This document shows, one piece after another, positions 1-8,694 of a stretch of 55,579 nucleotides of DNA. This DNA comes from an uncultured Acetatifactor sp. Its GTDB lineage: Bacteria; Bacillota; Clostridia; Lachnospirales; Lachnospiraceae. Numbering within the stretch: position 1 is the stretch's first letter; each line of letters starts with the position of its first letter. The notes beneath the pieces are model-generated. The model made no database searches and had not been told where the DNA came from. It worked only from the letters and a program-made list of their open reading frames with translations. Location of the stretch: the NCBI GenBank assembly GCA_947625675.1, contig CANQPH010000015.1, forward strand, positions 1 through 55,579, read 5' to 3'. The translations under genes and the position numbers were made by a program.

Positions 1-128
1 TTGACTATGAAGATTTGCCCGACCCGATTGAAAGCGGCGAAGAAGCCATTGCACAGTTGGAAGAAGCGGTGGATCTTTTGATGAGCGTTGTGAAGGAATT
101 GAAGTCGCTGGAAAGCGCAGAGGTGTAA
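1..128 (+). CDS. hsdM: C-terminal end of a type I restriction-modification methyltransferase subunit (HsdM), partial
   Basis: The frame open from base 3 encodes about 41 residues (beginning DYEDLPDPIESGEEAI) and ends at the TAA at 126-128, one base before the hsdS start. The acidic, helical tail rich in E, L and V fits the end of an HsdM helical region. The main support is position: hsdM directly precedes hsdS in type I operons. The catalytic NPPF/Y motif lies outside the window, so the identity rests mostly on the neighbour. GAGGTG at the end of this frame probably serves as the ribosome binding site of hsdS. Confidence 0.6.
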   Translation, partial: DYEDLPDPIESGEEAIAQLEEAVDLLMSVVKELKSLESAEV

Positions 129-129
129 T

Positions 130-1449
130 ATGGCACGGGGGAAGAAAAGCGAAAAAGGGCAAACGATAGAGGAACGGCTGGAACAGGCCCTTGTTCCAGC
201 AGAAGAACAGCCGTATTCTGTGTCTGAGAATTGGTGCTGGATAGTTTTGGGAAATGTGACAGCAATATGCCGTGGTGCTTCACCTCGTCCAATAAAATCA
301 TTTATAACCGATGACGCTACAGGGATAAATTGGATAAAAATAGGTGATGCAGATAGTGGTAAGTATATCGTCAGCACTAAAGAAAAAGTAACTCAGGCAG
401 GGGCAAAAAAATCCGTTTTTGTTGAAAAAGGAACTCTTTTGCTCTCTAATAGCATGAGCTTTGGCCGCCCATATATTTTAGATATGGATGGGTGTATTCA
501 CGATGGTTGGCTGGCTATCACGCCATCTAAATCGGTTGAAAAAGTGTATTTATACTATGCACTTATGGCATCTGAGTGGTATTTTCAACAAGTCGCAGTT
601 GGAACGGCAGTACGGAATTTGAACTCTGAAAGGGTAGCAAAAACGCCTATTCCCCTTCCCCCACTTGCCGAGCAACAGCGCATTGTTGACCGCATAGAAA
701 GCCTGTTTGCCAGACTGGACGAGGCGAAGGAAAAGGCGCAGGCCGTGGTAGACGGTTTTGAAGCCCGTAAAGCGGTGATTCTGCATAAGGCGTTTACGGG
801 GGAGCTAACTAAAAATTGGTGCATAGAGTATGGTGCTGATAGAAAAAGATGGATGACTAAAAATCTTGGGGATATTACGATCAACCATGATTCACAACGG
901 ATTCCGCTTTCACGAGAAGAACGTAGTAGTTTGGCACATTTATTCGATTATTATGGGGCGTCTGGAGTTATCGACAGAGTTGATCGTTTTATTTTTGAAG
1001 GACGATTTCTGTTAATCGGAGAAGATGGAGCTAATCTGGTGATGCGAAGCAAACCAATAGCCTTTATTGCCGAGGGACAATTTTGGGTGAATAATCATGC
1101 GCATGTTTTAGACACTGCAGATGAGATTTCTATGGATTTTCTCTGCTATTATATAAACTCAATCGACTTGACTTCCTACATTACGGGAAGTGCTCAACCC
1201 AAAATGACACAAGCTAAAATGAATAGTATTCCTGTCCCTGTGCCAACTATAGATGAACAGGGTGAAATCGTCCGCATTCTCGACACTCTCCTTGCCAAGG
1301 AGCAACAAGCCAAAGAAACGGCCGAAGCCGTTTTAGACCAGATCGAAGCCATGAAAAAATCCATTCTCGCCCGTGCCTTTCGAGGAGAGCTTGGAACCAA
1401 TGATCCAACAGAAGAAAGTGCGGTGGAGTTGTTGAAACAGGTGTTATAA
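130..1449 (+). CDS. hsdS: Type I restriction-modification specificity subunit HsdS
   Basis: This 439-residue protein is the DNA-recognition subunit that directs an HsdM methylase, and an HsdR nuclease if present, to a bipartite target. It has the classical two-fold layout: first target-recognition domain about residues 34-175, central conserved region 176-228, second recognition domain about 241-368, and distal conserved region 369-423. The two conserved regions mirror each other: PLPPLAEQQRIVDRIE pairs with PVPTIDEQGEIVRIL, and KAFTGEL with RAFRGEL. Each is a long helix setting the spacing between half-sites. Length is normal for the family and both halves look intact. It is coupled to hsdM by a one-base gap. 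No hsdR is visible downstream; unrelated genes follow, so the nuclease gene is either upstream of the window or missing. Confidence 0.95.
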   Translation: MARGKKSEKGQTIEERLEQALVPAEEQPYSVSENWCWIVLGNVTAICRGASPRPIKSFITDDATGINWIKIGDADSGKYIVSTKEKVTQAGAKKSVFVEKGTLLLSNSMSFGRPYILDMDGCIHDGWLAITPSKSVEKVYLYYALMASEWYFQQVAVGTAVRNLNSERVAKTPIPLPPLAEQQRIVDRIESLFARLDEAKEKAQAVVDGFEARKAVILHKAFTGELTKNWCIEYGADRKRWMTKNLGDITINHDSQRIPLSREERSSLAHLFDYYGASGVIDRVDRFIFEGRFLLIGEDGANLVMRSKPIAFIAEGQFWVNNHAHVLDTADEISMDFLCYYINSIDLTSYITGSAQPKMTQAKMNSIPVPVPTIDEQGEIVRILDTLLAKEQQAKETAEAVLDQIEAMKKSILARAFRGELGTNDPTEESAVELLKQVL

Positions 1450-1639
1450 CCATTCAGCAACACTACGCAAGAAGGGAGGAACACTATTTTGGCACTTTAA
1501 TTATACGTCATCCCTGTTGCAGTAGTTAAAATGTGATAAGGCCGTAATTCATTAGAACATTTTAGAAGGTTTTGGTAGGTATGCTATTGTTGTGCAACAA
1601 GTAGCCTGAAGAAGTCTTGCAATGTAAAGGAAGAGTATT

Positions 1640-2506
1640 ATGGATACATTGTTTCAATATACATCTGTAAATGCCTTAGAAAGTATTCTGAAAAATTGCA
1701 CAATAAGATTATATCCGTTAGATACAATGGATGATCTTCAAGAGGAGATGAGTAAAGATTGTAAAGGATTTGGTAATTGTGTGTTCTGTAGTTCTTGGAG
1801 TGGGGAAGCTAAAGAAATGATACCGATGTGGAAGATGTATGGTGATAATTTTCAAGGTGTCAGGATTGGATTGCCAGCAGATCCATTTATAAAATATCAT
1901 TATACTGCAGAAGAAGCTGAAAAATACTTGCCTAATCCTAACAAAATAGAAATATCCAGTTATATTCCATTGCATGACGTTGTAAATCTAAATTATATGA
2001 TACTTCACAAGGCTGGGGAATCTCTGTTGAAAAAAGTGAAGTATGTGGATGATATTGATAAATTAGTTCCACAATTATGGAAACAGATAGAAGAAAAGGA
2101 TTGTTTGGGGAATAGTCATATTATGGAGTATTGGAATTATGGAGGTTTAGGAATATATAAAAATAAATACTGGGAGTTTCAAAAAGAATATAGATATTTA
2201 TTATATCTGTTTCCGGTAGGCTATCCAATTTTTAATTTGGCTATTAAAATAATACAAGCGACTGGTGATGTTACAATGATGAAAAGTATATTGCAAGATA
2301 TTAGTCATGGAGAAAAAAGAAATATATTGCCATATTATGATTTGAAAATATCTTATGAGGCATTATCAAAGATGGAGATAGTCCTGGGGGTGAAGATATT
2401 GGAAACGGATAGAGAAAGAGTATATTCATTAGTTCATTCTGTAAATCCTAAGATATCAATTAGAGAAAGTAGTTTAAATGGTTTGCTTAGATTAGATAAA
2501 ATTTAG
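1640..2506 (+). CDS. DUF2971 family protein
   Basis: This 288-residue protein opens with LFQYTSVNALESILKN, followed by a segment of the type RLYPLDTMDDLQEE, then VFCSSWSGEAKEMIPMWKMYG. That order (a YTS-type start, an N/D-D pair after a short strand, then S-W-S and MWxxYG) is the signature of DUF2971, a family found often among phage-defence and mobile regions. Its biochemical activity is not established. The start follows AAAGGAAGAG with suitable spacing. The gene is strongly AT-rich compared with DNA downstream of 4868, like its defence-type neighbours, which suggests acquisition. It stands alone, 190 bp after hsdS, with no clear terminator between them. Confidence 0.7.
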   Translation: MDTLFQYTSVNALESILKNCTIRLYPLDTMDDLQEEMSKDCKGFGNCVFCSSWSGEAKEMIPMWKMYGDNFQGVRIGLPADPFIKYHYTAEEAEKYLPNPNKIEISSYIPLHDVVNLNYMILHKAGESLLKKVKYVDDIDKLVPQLWKQIEEKDCLGNSHIMEYWNYGGLGIYKNKYWEFQKEYRYLLYLFPVGYPIFNLAIKIIQATGDVTMMKSILQDISHGEKRNILPYYDLKISYEALSKMEIVLGVKILETDRERVYSLVHSVNPKISIRESSLNGLLRLDKI

Positions 2507-2542
2507 TATTGTAGAGTCTGTTGATTTAAATATGTTGCTTGA

Positions 2543-2572
2543 TTGAAAAAATAGGCTCCACCGCACCATAAT
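2543..2572 (+). promoter_or_regulatory. Possible promoter of the fic gene
   Basis: TTGAAA at 2543-2548 and CATAAT at 2567-2572 are separated by 18 bp and lie about 40 bp before the fic start. The match to a housekeeping promoter is fair but the region is AT-rich, so a chance match is possible. Confidence 0.35.
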
Positions 2573-2612
2573 ATTCAAAGATATAATAAAGAATAAAGAA
2601 AGGCTCCATCAA

Positions 2613-3794
2613 ATGAACCAGGATCCTTTTAAAGAATACATCAAAGAGTCTGAACCGAATAAGCGGGACAAGGGGTATGCGTGGCATACGGCGATTGGGC
2701 TGCAGGCGGTGGACGGGCTGAAGACGTCCGAATATTTGATGCGTACAGCGATCCGCAATATTGAGGGCGAGATATCTTTTGAAGAGGCAAATGCGCTTCT
2801 GCAGGCTTACTACGAAGAGAATCCCTCTCGCCTTGCTCAGGACCGTACCGAAGAGGCCGACAAGGTCTCCGCAAGAATCGCAGCGCTTCTCTCTGAAAAG
2901 GCTTTCAGCTTCACGCCAAACGAATATCTTTCCATCCACAGGAAGTTGTTTACGGGCATCTATCCTCATGCAGGGAGGATTCGAGATTACAACATAACGA
3001 AAAAAGAATGGGTGCTAGGCGGAGCGACGGTGATCTATGGCAGCGCCACGGAACTTAGGGCGACTTTGGATTATGATTTTTCAGAAGAGAGGAACTTCTC
3101 CTATCGTAATCTCTCAATGGACGAGATCATCCGTCATCTTGCCGTTTTCGTTTCGAGATTGTGGCAGATTCACGTATTTGAAGAGGGCAACACCAGAACG
3201 ACGGCCGTGTTTTTTATCAAATATCTTTGTACCCTTGGCTTTGATGTGACAAATGATATTTTCGCTGAGAACGCCTGGTATTTCCGGAATTCCCTTGTCC
3301 GAGCCAATTATAACGATCTGAAAAACGGTATTCATGAGACTACGGAATTTTTGGAACTGTTTTTAAAAAATCTTCTGCTGAACGAAAGCCATCCGCTTCA
3401 TAATCGGGCATTGCACATCAGCGGCGCTTTTAACACATCGGAAAAAGTGAACACTGAAAGCCCAAAAGCGGACATTGAGAACCAAAAGGCGAATACTGAA
3501 AGAGAAAAAGCGAACATTGAAAGAGAAAAAGTGAACATTGAGAGCCAAAAAGCGAACATTGAACGAGTCAAAGTGAACATTGCATTCGCCTTTTCAACAA
3601 AAACGGCTTCCCATGTTCATAAATTGCTGGAAGAATTCGGTTTCCAGACGGTTTTTGGAAGGTCGGATGTTCAGGAAATCCTTGGTCTGAAGGAGACCCG
3701 AAGTACTGAGTTGCTTCAGGAACTGGATGAGAAGGGATTCATTGAACCGATTACAGGATTTGGAAAGGGAAAATACAGATTCAGGCAGCGTTAG
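2613..3794 (+). CDS. Fic/DOC family protein with a heptad-repeat insert and C-terminal winged helix
   Basis: Fic enzymes transfer AMP or another nucleotide moiety to target proteins. The Fic core spans about residues 90-255 and carries the active-site loop H187-VFEEGNTRTT. The catalytic His187 and the acidic residue in the loop are kept, but the usual GNGRxxR reads GNTRTT, a variant seen in one Fic subgroup. An N-terminal stretch near KGYAWHTAIGLQAVDGL is typical of that subgroup. Residues 277-323 are seven-residue repeats of the type EKVNIES/QKANIER, predicted to form a long charged coiled helix. The C-terminus (about 328-393) looks like a winged-helix DNA-binding domain (FGRSDVQEILGLKETRSTELL). 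No adjacent antitoxin gene is visible. ATG follows AAAGAAAGG. The substrate is unknown. Confidence 0.85.
   Translation: MNQDPFKEYIKESEPNKRDKGYAWHTAIGLQAVDGLKTSEYLMRTAIRNIEGEISFEEANALLQAYYEENPSRLAQDRTEEADKVSARIAALLSEKAFSFTPNEYLSIHRKLFTGIYPHAGRIRDYNITKKEWVLGGATVIYGSATELRATLDYDFSEERNFSYRNLSMDEIIRHLAVFVSRLWQIHVFEEGNTRTTAVFFIKYLCTLGFDVTNDIFAENAWYFRNSLVRANYNDLKNGIHETTEFLELFLKNLLLNESHPLHNRALHISGAFNTSEKVNTESPKADIENQKANTEREKANIEREKVNIESQKANIERVKVNIAFAFSTKTASHVHKLLEEFGFQTVFGRSDVQEILGLKETRSTELLQELDEKGFIEPITGFGKGKYRFRQR
3441..3585 (+). repeat. 21-bp (7-codon) tandem repeat inside fic
   Basis: About seven degenerate copies of a 21-bp unit encode peptides such as EKANIER, EKVNIES and QKANIER (residues 277-323). 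The period keeps the reading frame and gives a coiled-coil heptad. It separates the Fic domain from the C-terminal winged helix. Confidence 0.9.
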
Positions 3795-3827
3795 GGTTGC
3801 TTCACTGGAAATGGGCTGAATGCATAA

Positions 3828-4850
3828 AAATTTTTACATTACAAAGAAGAGAATAAGGAACGTGAGAGCGTTGTTGAACTGCAGTTTACCGTAGGGGATA
3901 TATTTTATGCTTACGGTTTTTCTGCAATACTCAGTCAGAGAAGAATTACCGAAGAATGGTTATATGAGTTGCTGCAGGATGGGGGAGCACATCAGCTGTT
4001 TATCAGGGAGGGCAGTAATGCGCCGGTCTTGGGAGAGGATGTGAAGCTTTCCGTTGCGGAAAAGAGTAGGTTTAGTGTTTATTCTGAAGCATTTAACTGG
4101 ATCATGAATAATATCATTGTACTCAATCCGAATATCGGAATCTCCAATACGGAAGCTTATTATAACGATGAATCCTTGGAAAATATCAGTAATCTGATTC
4201 AGACCTTTGATACTGGCGTAACCGATATTAAGACAAGGCAAATCACGGTCGATGAGATGAGTAAAATGGTTCCTGTGGAGGTTGTGCAGAGTATTTTTGG
4301 CCAACTGAAGGCTCAGATGCAGATGACGAATCTTCCAGGTATCCAAATGACATGGCGAGTAGAGGGAGGCTTTTTTAATATCCGTATTCAAGGGAACTCG
4401 GAACCGGAGATTTCAACGCTTGTTTTGAAACATGGAAAATCTGTTTTTGATTTTAATTTTGTGGAAGAGTCTGACGGTACAAAAAGATTATTTGATCTTA
4501 TTAATATGCTTCTTACAGATCGTCCGGATACGGTTTTTATTGTGGATGAATTGGAACGCAGTCTGCACCCGAAGCTTACAGAGCATTTCCTGAAACTGTT
4601 TATGGAAGCCCATGAAGGTGTCAGAATGCAATTGGTGTTCACGACTCATGAGGATACAATCATGGACCAGAGTCTTTTCCGCAGAGACGAGATATGGTTT
4701 GTTGAAAGAGATGTTGATAATGCCAGTGAGATATACTCTCTGGATCGATTTAAGGAAAGGTATGATAAGAAACTGAGCAAGGCTTATCTTGAGGGAAGAT
4801 ACGGAGCCATCCCTGTGTTTCGGCAGTTCTCTTTCCGGAAGGGAGAATAA
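3828..4850 (+). pseudogene. 5'-truncated AAA-family (RloA/AAA_15-like) ATPase remnant
   Basis: The frame is open from 3828, just after a TAA, with no start codon or ribosome binding site at the beginning. It reads KFLHYKEEN, then ELQFTVGDIFYAYGFSAIL and EEWLYELL, matching the middle of AAA_15/AAA_21 ATPases linked to restriction and abortive-infection loci (RloA type). The C-terminal half is good: Walker B and D-loop VFIVDELERSLHPKL, then a switch histidine in LVFTTHED. The N-terminal part that should carry the Walker A P-loop (about 90-100 residues) is absent. A TTG at 3969 could initiate a 293-residue product, but it could not bind ATP normally. The cut lies only about 35 bp after the fic stop, so a deletion or recombination joined the two. 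No rloB-like partner follows. Confidence 0.75.
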
Positions 4851-4867
4851 AAGGAGGAGCATTTTCA

Positions 4868-6241
4868 TTGAAAACAAAAGTCAGCTTCCGGGATTACCTG
4901 GGAACCAAGGAATTGTATCTGGAGATGGTGCGGATCGCCATCCCGGTTTCTCTTCAATCTCTGATCACGGTGGGTATCAACCTCATGGACACCGTGATGC
5001 TCAGCAGCATGGGGGACGCCCAGCTGTCCGCTTCTTCCCTGGCGGGACAATTCATCAATATTTTTCAGATCTGCTGCATGGGGATCGGCATGGGGGCCTC
5101 GGTGCTGACCTCCCGTTTCTGGGGGATGCAGGATAAAAAATCCCTCAAGTGCGCCATCACCATCATGCTGCGGTTCTGTCTGATTTTCAGCCTGGCCTTC
5201 ACCCTGGCCACCCTGTTCGTGCCGAACCTGATCATGCGGATCTATACGAATGAAAGGGAAATCATCGATTACGGGATGCTGTATTTCAAATGGCTGCTTC
5301 CCACTTATTTCTGCATGGGATTTTCCCTGACCTGCACCATCATCCTGCGAACCGTGGGGCAGGTGCGGATCCCCCTGGTCAGCTCCATCCTGGCCTTTTT
5401 CGTGAACGTGTTTTTCAACTGGGTGTTTATCTTCGGCAAGCTGGGAGCGCCCCGTATGGAGATCGCCGGGGCCGCTCTGGGAACCTTGATCGCCAGGGGG
5501 TTCGAGCTGGTGTTTATCTGCGGATACTTCTTTTTCCTGGATAAAAGAGCGGCGTATCGGCTGAAGGATCTGACCATGAAGTGCGGCAGTCTCGTGCAGG
5601 AATATATCAGGGTCAGCATTCCCGTGCTGATCAGCGACAGTCTTCTGGCCCTGGGCAACAATGCGGTGGCCATGGTCATGGGGCATATCGGAGCGGCCTT
5701 CGTGGCGGCCAACTCCGTCACCATGGTGGTGCAGCAGCTGAGCTCCGTCCTGACCCAGGGAATTTCCAACGCCAGCGGCATCATCACCGGCCATACCATG
5801 GGGGAGGGAAAATATGAGCAGGCCCAGAAGCAGGGCTACGCCTTTCTGTTCATGGGGCTGGTGATCGGATGTTTTGCGGCGCTGGTGATCCTGTTCGTGC
5901 GGGATCCCATCATTGCCTATTACCAGGTGTCGCCGGAAGCCAAGGCCATTGCGGAGGAGTTGATGGACGCCATTCTCATTATTATCATTTTCCAGGCCAT
6001 GAACTCCATTCTCACCAAGGGGGTTCTGCGGGCCGGAGGGGACACGAAGTTCCTCATGGCCGGGGACATTCTGTTCCTGTGGGTAGCTTCCATTCCCCTG
6101 GGTGCGTTGGCGGGCCTGGTGCTGCATCTGCCGGCTTTTTGGATCTACATGTTTCTGAAAATCGACCAGATCATTAAGTGCGTCTGGTGTTATTTCCGCC
6201 TGCGCAGCGGCAAATGGCTGAAAAAGATCAAGTCGGCGTAA
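4868..6241 (+). CDS. MATE family efflux transporter
   Basis: This 457-residue integral membrane protein of about twelve helices exports organic cations or drugs in exchange for Na+ or H+. The N-terminal half has the MATE pattern LYLEMVRIAIPVSLQSLI, then NLMDTVMLSSMGDAQLSA. The second half repeats the fold (VSIPVLISDSLLALGNNAVAMVMG and NASGIITGHTMGEG). The start is a TTG at 4868, set by AAAGGAGGAG at 4850-4859. GC content rises sharply at this gene compared with the preceding 4.8 kb, marking the edge of the AT-rich defence cluster. The next gene follows after 12 bp and is probably co-transcribed. Substrate cannot be told from sequence. Confidence 0.93.
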   Translation: MKTKVSFRDYLGTKELYLEMVRIAIPVSLQSLITVGINLMDTVMLSSMGDAQLSASSLAGQFINIFQICCMGIGMGASVLTSRFWGMQDKKSLKCAITIMLRFCLIFSLAFTLATLFVPNLIMRIYTNEREIIDYGMLYFKWLLPTYFCMGFSLTCTIILRTVGQVRIPLVSSILAFFVNVFFNWVFIFGKLGAPRMEIAGAALGTLIARGFELVFICGYFFFLDKRAAYRLKDLTMKCGSLVQEYIRVSIPVLISDSLLALGNNAVAMVMGHIGAAFVAANSVTMVVQQLSSVLTQGISNASGIITGHTMGEGKYEQAQKQGYAFLFMGLVIGCFAALVILFVRDPIIAYYQVSPEAKAIAEELMDAILIIIIFQAMNSILTKGVLRAGGDTKFLMAGDILFLWVASIPLGALAGLVLHLPAFWIYMFLKIDQIIKCVWCYFRLRSGKWLKKIKSA

Positions 6242-6253
6242 AGGAGGTTTCCC

Positions 6254-7354
6254 ATGCCCAGAATCATTCCCATTGACAATTTGGCCCTGCCGGAGCTGGA
6301 GCCTTACGCCAGCACTTCGGAAGTGCGGCTTCGCCGGTATTATGAACCCCAGCCGGGGATTTTCGTGGCTGAAAGCGGCAAGGTCATCGGCCGGGCGCTG
6401 GATGCCGGATACGAGCCGCTGTCCCTGTTGGTGGAGACCAGACAGATCGGGGAAGGGGCCCGGGGTCTCCTGGAGAGGTGCGGGGATATCCCCGTCTATA
6501 CGGCGGAAATGGAGGTTCTGGGCAAAATCACGGGCTATCATCTGACCAGCGGCATTCTGTGTGTCATGCGCCGGCGGGAGCTTCCGGATTTGGCATCGGT
6601 CTGCGCCAATGCCAGCCGTCTTGCCGTCCTGGAAAATATCACCAATCCCACCAACGTGGGGGCCATTTTCCGCTCTGCGGCGGCCCTTGGCTTCGACGGG
6701 GTGCTGCTGACGGCGGCCAGCAGTGATCCTCTTTACCGCCGGGCGATTCGGGTGAGCATGGGGACCGTGTTCCAGATCCCATGGACTTTCCTGGACCGGA
6801 GGATTTCTCCCGGCCGGGAGGACGAGTGGTCTGACGGAAAGGCGATTGGACGATCCGATGAACAGTCCGATGGAAAATCTGTTTGGCAGTCCGGTGGACA
6901 GTCTGATGAAAAGTCGGTTGGACAGTCCGGGGAGCAGTTTGATAAACCTTCCCTCGGTCGGGGAAATTCAGGAGACGCCGAGGAACGGGAAAGCGCTGTC
7001 CATGCTGCGCATACGGTACACACTACTTTCGCAGCGCATACGGCGTGCGTTGCCGCCCGTGCTGCGCATGCTACGCTGGGAGACGCCGGGCACGTGGCCG
7101 CCCTGAGAAAGCTTGGCTTTGCCTCCGTGGCCATGGCGCTTCGGGAGGATTCTGTGCCTTTGGACGATCCGAGACTTGCGCAGGAAGAGAAGCTGGTCGT
7201 GTTCCTGGGCAACGAAGAGGAAGGCTTGAAGGATGCCACGATCAGGGCCTGCGATTATACCGTGCGGATTCCCATGGCCCGGGGCGTGGACTCTCTCAAT
7301 GCGGCCGCCGCCAGCGCCGTGGCTTTCTGGCAGCTGGGGAGACGGCAAGAATAA
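6254..7354 (+). CDS. TrmH/SpoU family rRNA 2'-O-methyltransferase with a large low-complexity insert
   Basis: This is a SAM-dependent 2'-O-ribose methyltransferase of the SPOUT class, probably acting on 23S rRNA. The substrate-binding N-domain (residues 1-115) is followed by motif 1 NPTNVGAIFRSA (131-142), motif 2 VVFLGNEEEGL (315-325) and motif 3 IPMARGVDSLNAAAA (339-353), which form the trefoil-knot cofactor site. Family members are usually about 260-280 residues; this one has 366. The excess lies in residues 185-278, between motifs 1 and 2. It holds 12-residue repeats (SDGKSVWQSGGQ type) and then a His/Ala-rich stretch. All catalytic motifs are in one frame, so the gene is probably functional with a disordered loop. 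The ATG follows AAAGGAGG. Confidence 0.9.
   Translation: MPRIIPIDNLALPELEPYASTSEVRLRRYYEPQPGIFVAESGKVIGRALDAGYEPLSLLVETRQIGEGARGLLERCGDIPVYTAEMEVLGKITGYHLTSGILCVMRRRELPDLASVCANASRLAVLENITNPTNVGAIFRSAAALGFDGVLLTAASSDPLYRRAIRVSMGTVFQIPWTFLDRRISPGREDEWSDGKAIGRSDEQSDGKSVWQSGGQSDEKSVGQSGEQFDKPSLGRGNSGDAEERESAVHAAHTVHTTFAAHTACVAARAAHATLGDAGHVAALRKLGFASVAMALREDSVPLDDPRLAQEEKLVVFLGNEEEGLKDATIRACDYTVRIPMARGVDSLNAAAASAVAFWQLGRRQE
6830..6961 (+). repeat. 36-bp (12-codon) tandem repeat inside the TrmH-family gene
   Basis: Three full units and one partial unit encode SDGKAIGRSDEQ, SDGKSVWQSGGQ, SDEKSVGQSGEQ and FDKPSLGR (residues 193-236). The unit length preserves the frame. A second low-complexity patch rich in GCGCATAC-like words follows to about 7075. 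Confidence 0.85.
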
Positions 7355-7490
7355 AAACGGGAAAATATTTTTAGATTTTTTTGTCGAAACAAATCGAACA
7401 TTCAGAACCATATCAATGACCATTTCTAATATCGTCAATAAAATCACCACAAATTTACAATATATTACCCTGTTTTGTGATGAAAATTGA

Positions 7491-7520
7491 TTCAGTCGTT
7501 TACGGTTGGATTGCTATAAT
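7491..7520 (+). promoter_or_regulatory. Likely promoter of the surface-structure operon
   Basis: In the 260-bp gap before 7615, TATAAT at 7515-7520 is preceded by TGC, giving an extended -10 element. The -35 (TTCAGT at 7491-7496, 18 bp away) is weak, suggesting activator dependence. Further down the leader, AATATG at 7551-7556 and CATATT at 7568-7573 form a small inverted repeat enclosing a TTGACA. I see no coding sequence in 7355-7614. Confidence 0.5.
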
Positions 7521-7614
7521 CAACGTACAGAGTGGGTATTTGTCCGGAACAATATGTTTTTTGACAGCATATTATGACCTATGAAAGTGGATAGGTGGCA
7601 TTCGGAGGGCGAAA

Positions 7615-8064
7615 ATGACACAGAAGGAACTACATAGATTACGTCGTCGCGATATACTCCAGTTGCTGCTGGTACAGAGTGAAGAGACAGAACAACTTCG
7701 GAAACAACTGGCCGAGACCCAGGAAACGCTTCGAGCGACTGAAGCGAATTATGAAAAATTGAGAAAGCGCCTGGATCATAAGGATGAACAAATTCATAGA
7801 TTGCGGGATACCTTGGAAGAACAGAGGAATCACCGCAGGATCGAGTTGGAAGCGGCCGGCTCCATAGCGGAAGCGGCGCTCCGGCTGAACGGGATCTTCG
7901 AAGCGGCCCAAAAGGCGGCGGACCAATATTTGTACAATCTGCAGCTTCCCGTGGAGGAAAGAATACAGCCGGTATCGGAAGAGACGCTGGACGAAGACGA
8001 AGAAGAGATCGTTTACACGGAAGTGGAATCACGGGTGCCCGTGAATATTCGCCCCGGCGGATGA
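7615..8064 (+). CDS. Small coiled-coil protein, first gene of the pilus/surface locus
   Basis: This 149-residue protein has no signal peptide or membrane segment. Residues 1-85 are a continuous charged heptad coil (RKQLAETQETLRATEANYEK). Residues 86-115 look like an Ala-rich amphipathic helix (GSIAEAALRLNGIFEAAQ), and the tail is acidic (EETLDEDEEEIVY). I do not recognise a named family. Its place, 18 bp before a signal peptidase and at the head of the adhesin/pilin operon, suggests a cytoplasmic assembly or scaffolding role; that is inference only. The start follows GGAGGG with good spacing. Confidence 0.75.
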   Translation: MTQKELHRLRRRDILQLLLVQSEETEQLRKQLAETQETLRATEANYEKLRKRLDHKDEQIHRLRDTLEEQRNHRRIELEAAGSIAEAALRLNGIFEAAQKAADQYLYNLQLPVEERIQPVSEETLDEDEEEIVYTEVESRVPVNIRPGG

Positions 8065-8082
8065 GTGGAGTGAAATATCGTT

Positions 8083-8676
8083 ATGAAAAAGAAAAAAGAA
8101 CTGGCCGCTCCGACAGTCGATCAGATTCGGGCGGAGCTTCATAAGGAACAGTATAAAAGCGACTACGGCCGGATCCTGCGGAGTACGATTTATTCCCTCC
8201 TGGTGGTGGCGGCAGCGGCGGCCCTGATAGCGGTGCTGGTGCTTCCCGTGCTGCAGATCAGCGGCACCTCCATGACGGATACCCTGATGGACGGGGACGT
8301 CGTGGTGGCGCTGAACGGTTCCGCATACAAGACCGGCGATATCATCGCATTTTATTATAACAACAACATCCTGATCAAGCGGGTGATCGCCACTCCCGGC
8401 GACTGGGTGGATATCGATGAGGAAGGCAGCGTGTTCGTCAATGGTGAAAAGCTGGAGGAACCCTACATCAGCGAAAAAGCGCTGGGAGACTGCAACATAA
8501 CCCTTCCCTACCAGGTGCCGGATGGACGAAATTTCGTCATGGGGGATCACAGGGCGACTTCCATAGACAGCAGGAACAGCGTGATTGGCTGTATCAGCGA
8601 TGAATTGGTGATTGGAAAAATCATTTTCCGCATCTGGCCCCTTTCGGAGGCGGGATGGCTGACAAGTTCGAGATAG
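8083..8676 (+). CDS. lepB: Type I signal peptidase (Gram-positive Ser/Lys type)
   Basis: This 197-residue membrane protease cleaves Sec signal peptides. One N-terminal helix (about residues 32-56) is followed by the catalytic serine in SGTSM (Ser63), the general-base lysine in LIKRVIATPGD (Lys99), and box E GDHRATSIDSRNS. All S26A motifs are present. It sits between the coiled-coil gene and the giant adhesin with 18-bp gaps on both sides. It is thus probably dedicated to the large precursors of this locus, which also has a second, different signal peptidase at 21553. Confidence 0.95.
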   Translation: MKKKKELAAPTVDQIRAELHKEQYKSDYGRILRSTIYSLLVVAAAAALIAVLVLPVLQISGTSMTDTLMDGDVVVALNGSAYKTGDIIAFYYNNNILIKRVIATPGDWVDIDEEGSVFVNGEKLEEPYISEKALGDCNITLPYQVPDGRNFVMGDHRATSIDSRNSVIGCISDELVIGKIIFRIWPLSEAGWLTSSR

Positions 8677-8694
8677 AAGGAAGGAGGCAATCGT

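Noticed and set aside
130..4850. A complete type I restriction-modification system
   Set aside because: Only the end of hsdM and hsdS are present; no HsdR helicase/nuclease motifs occur in the window.
4865..6541. 558-residue minus-strand frame
   Set aside because: Antisense to the MATE gene, rich in Gln/His/Gly as expected of a shadow frame.
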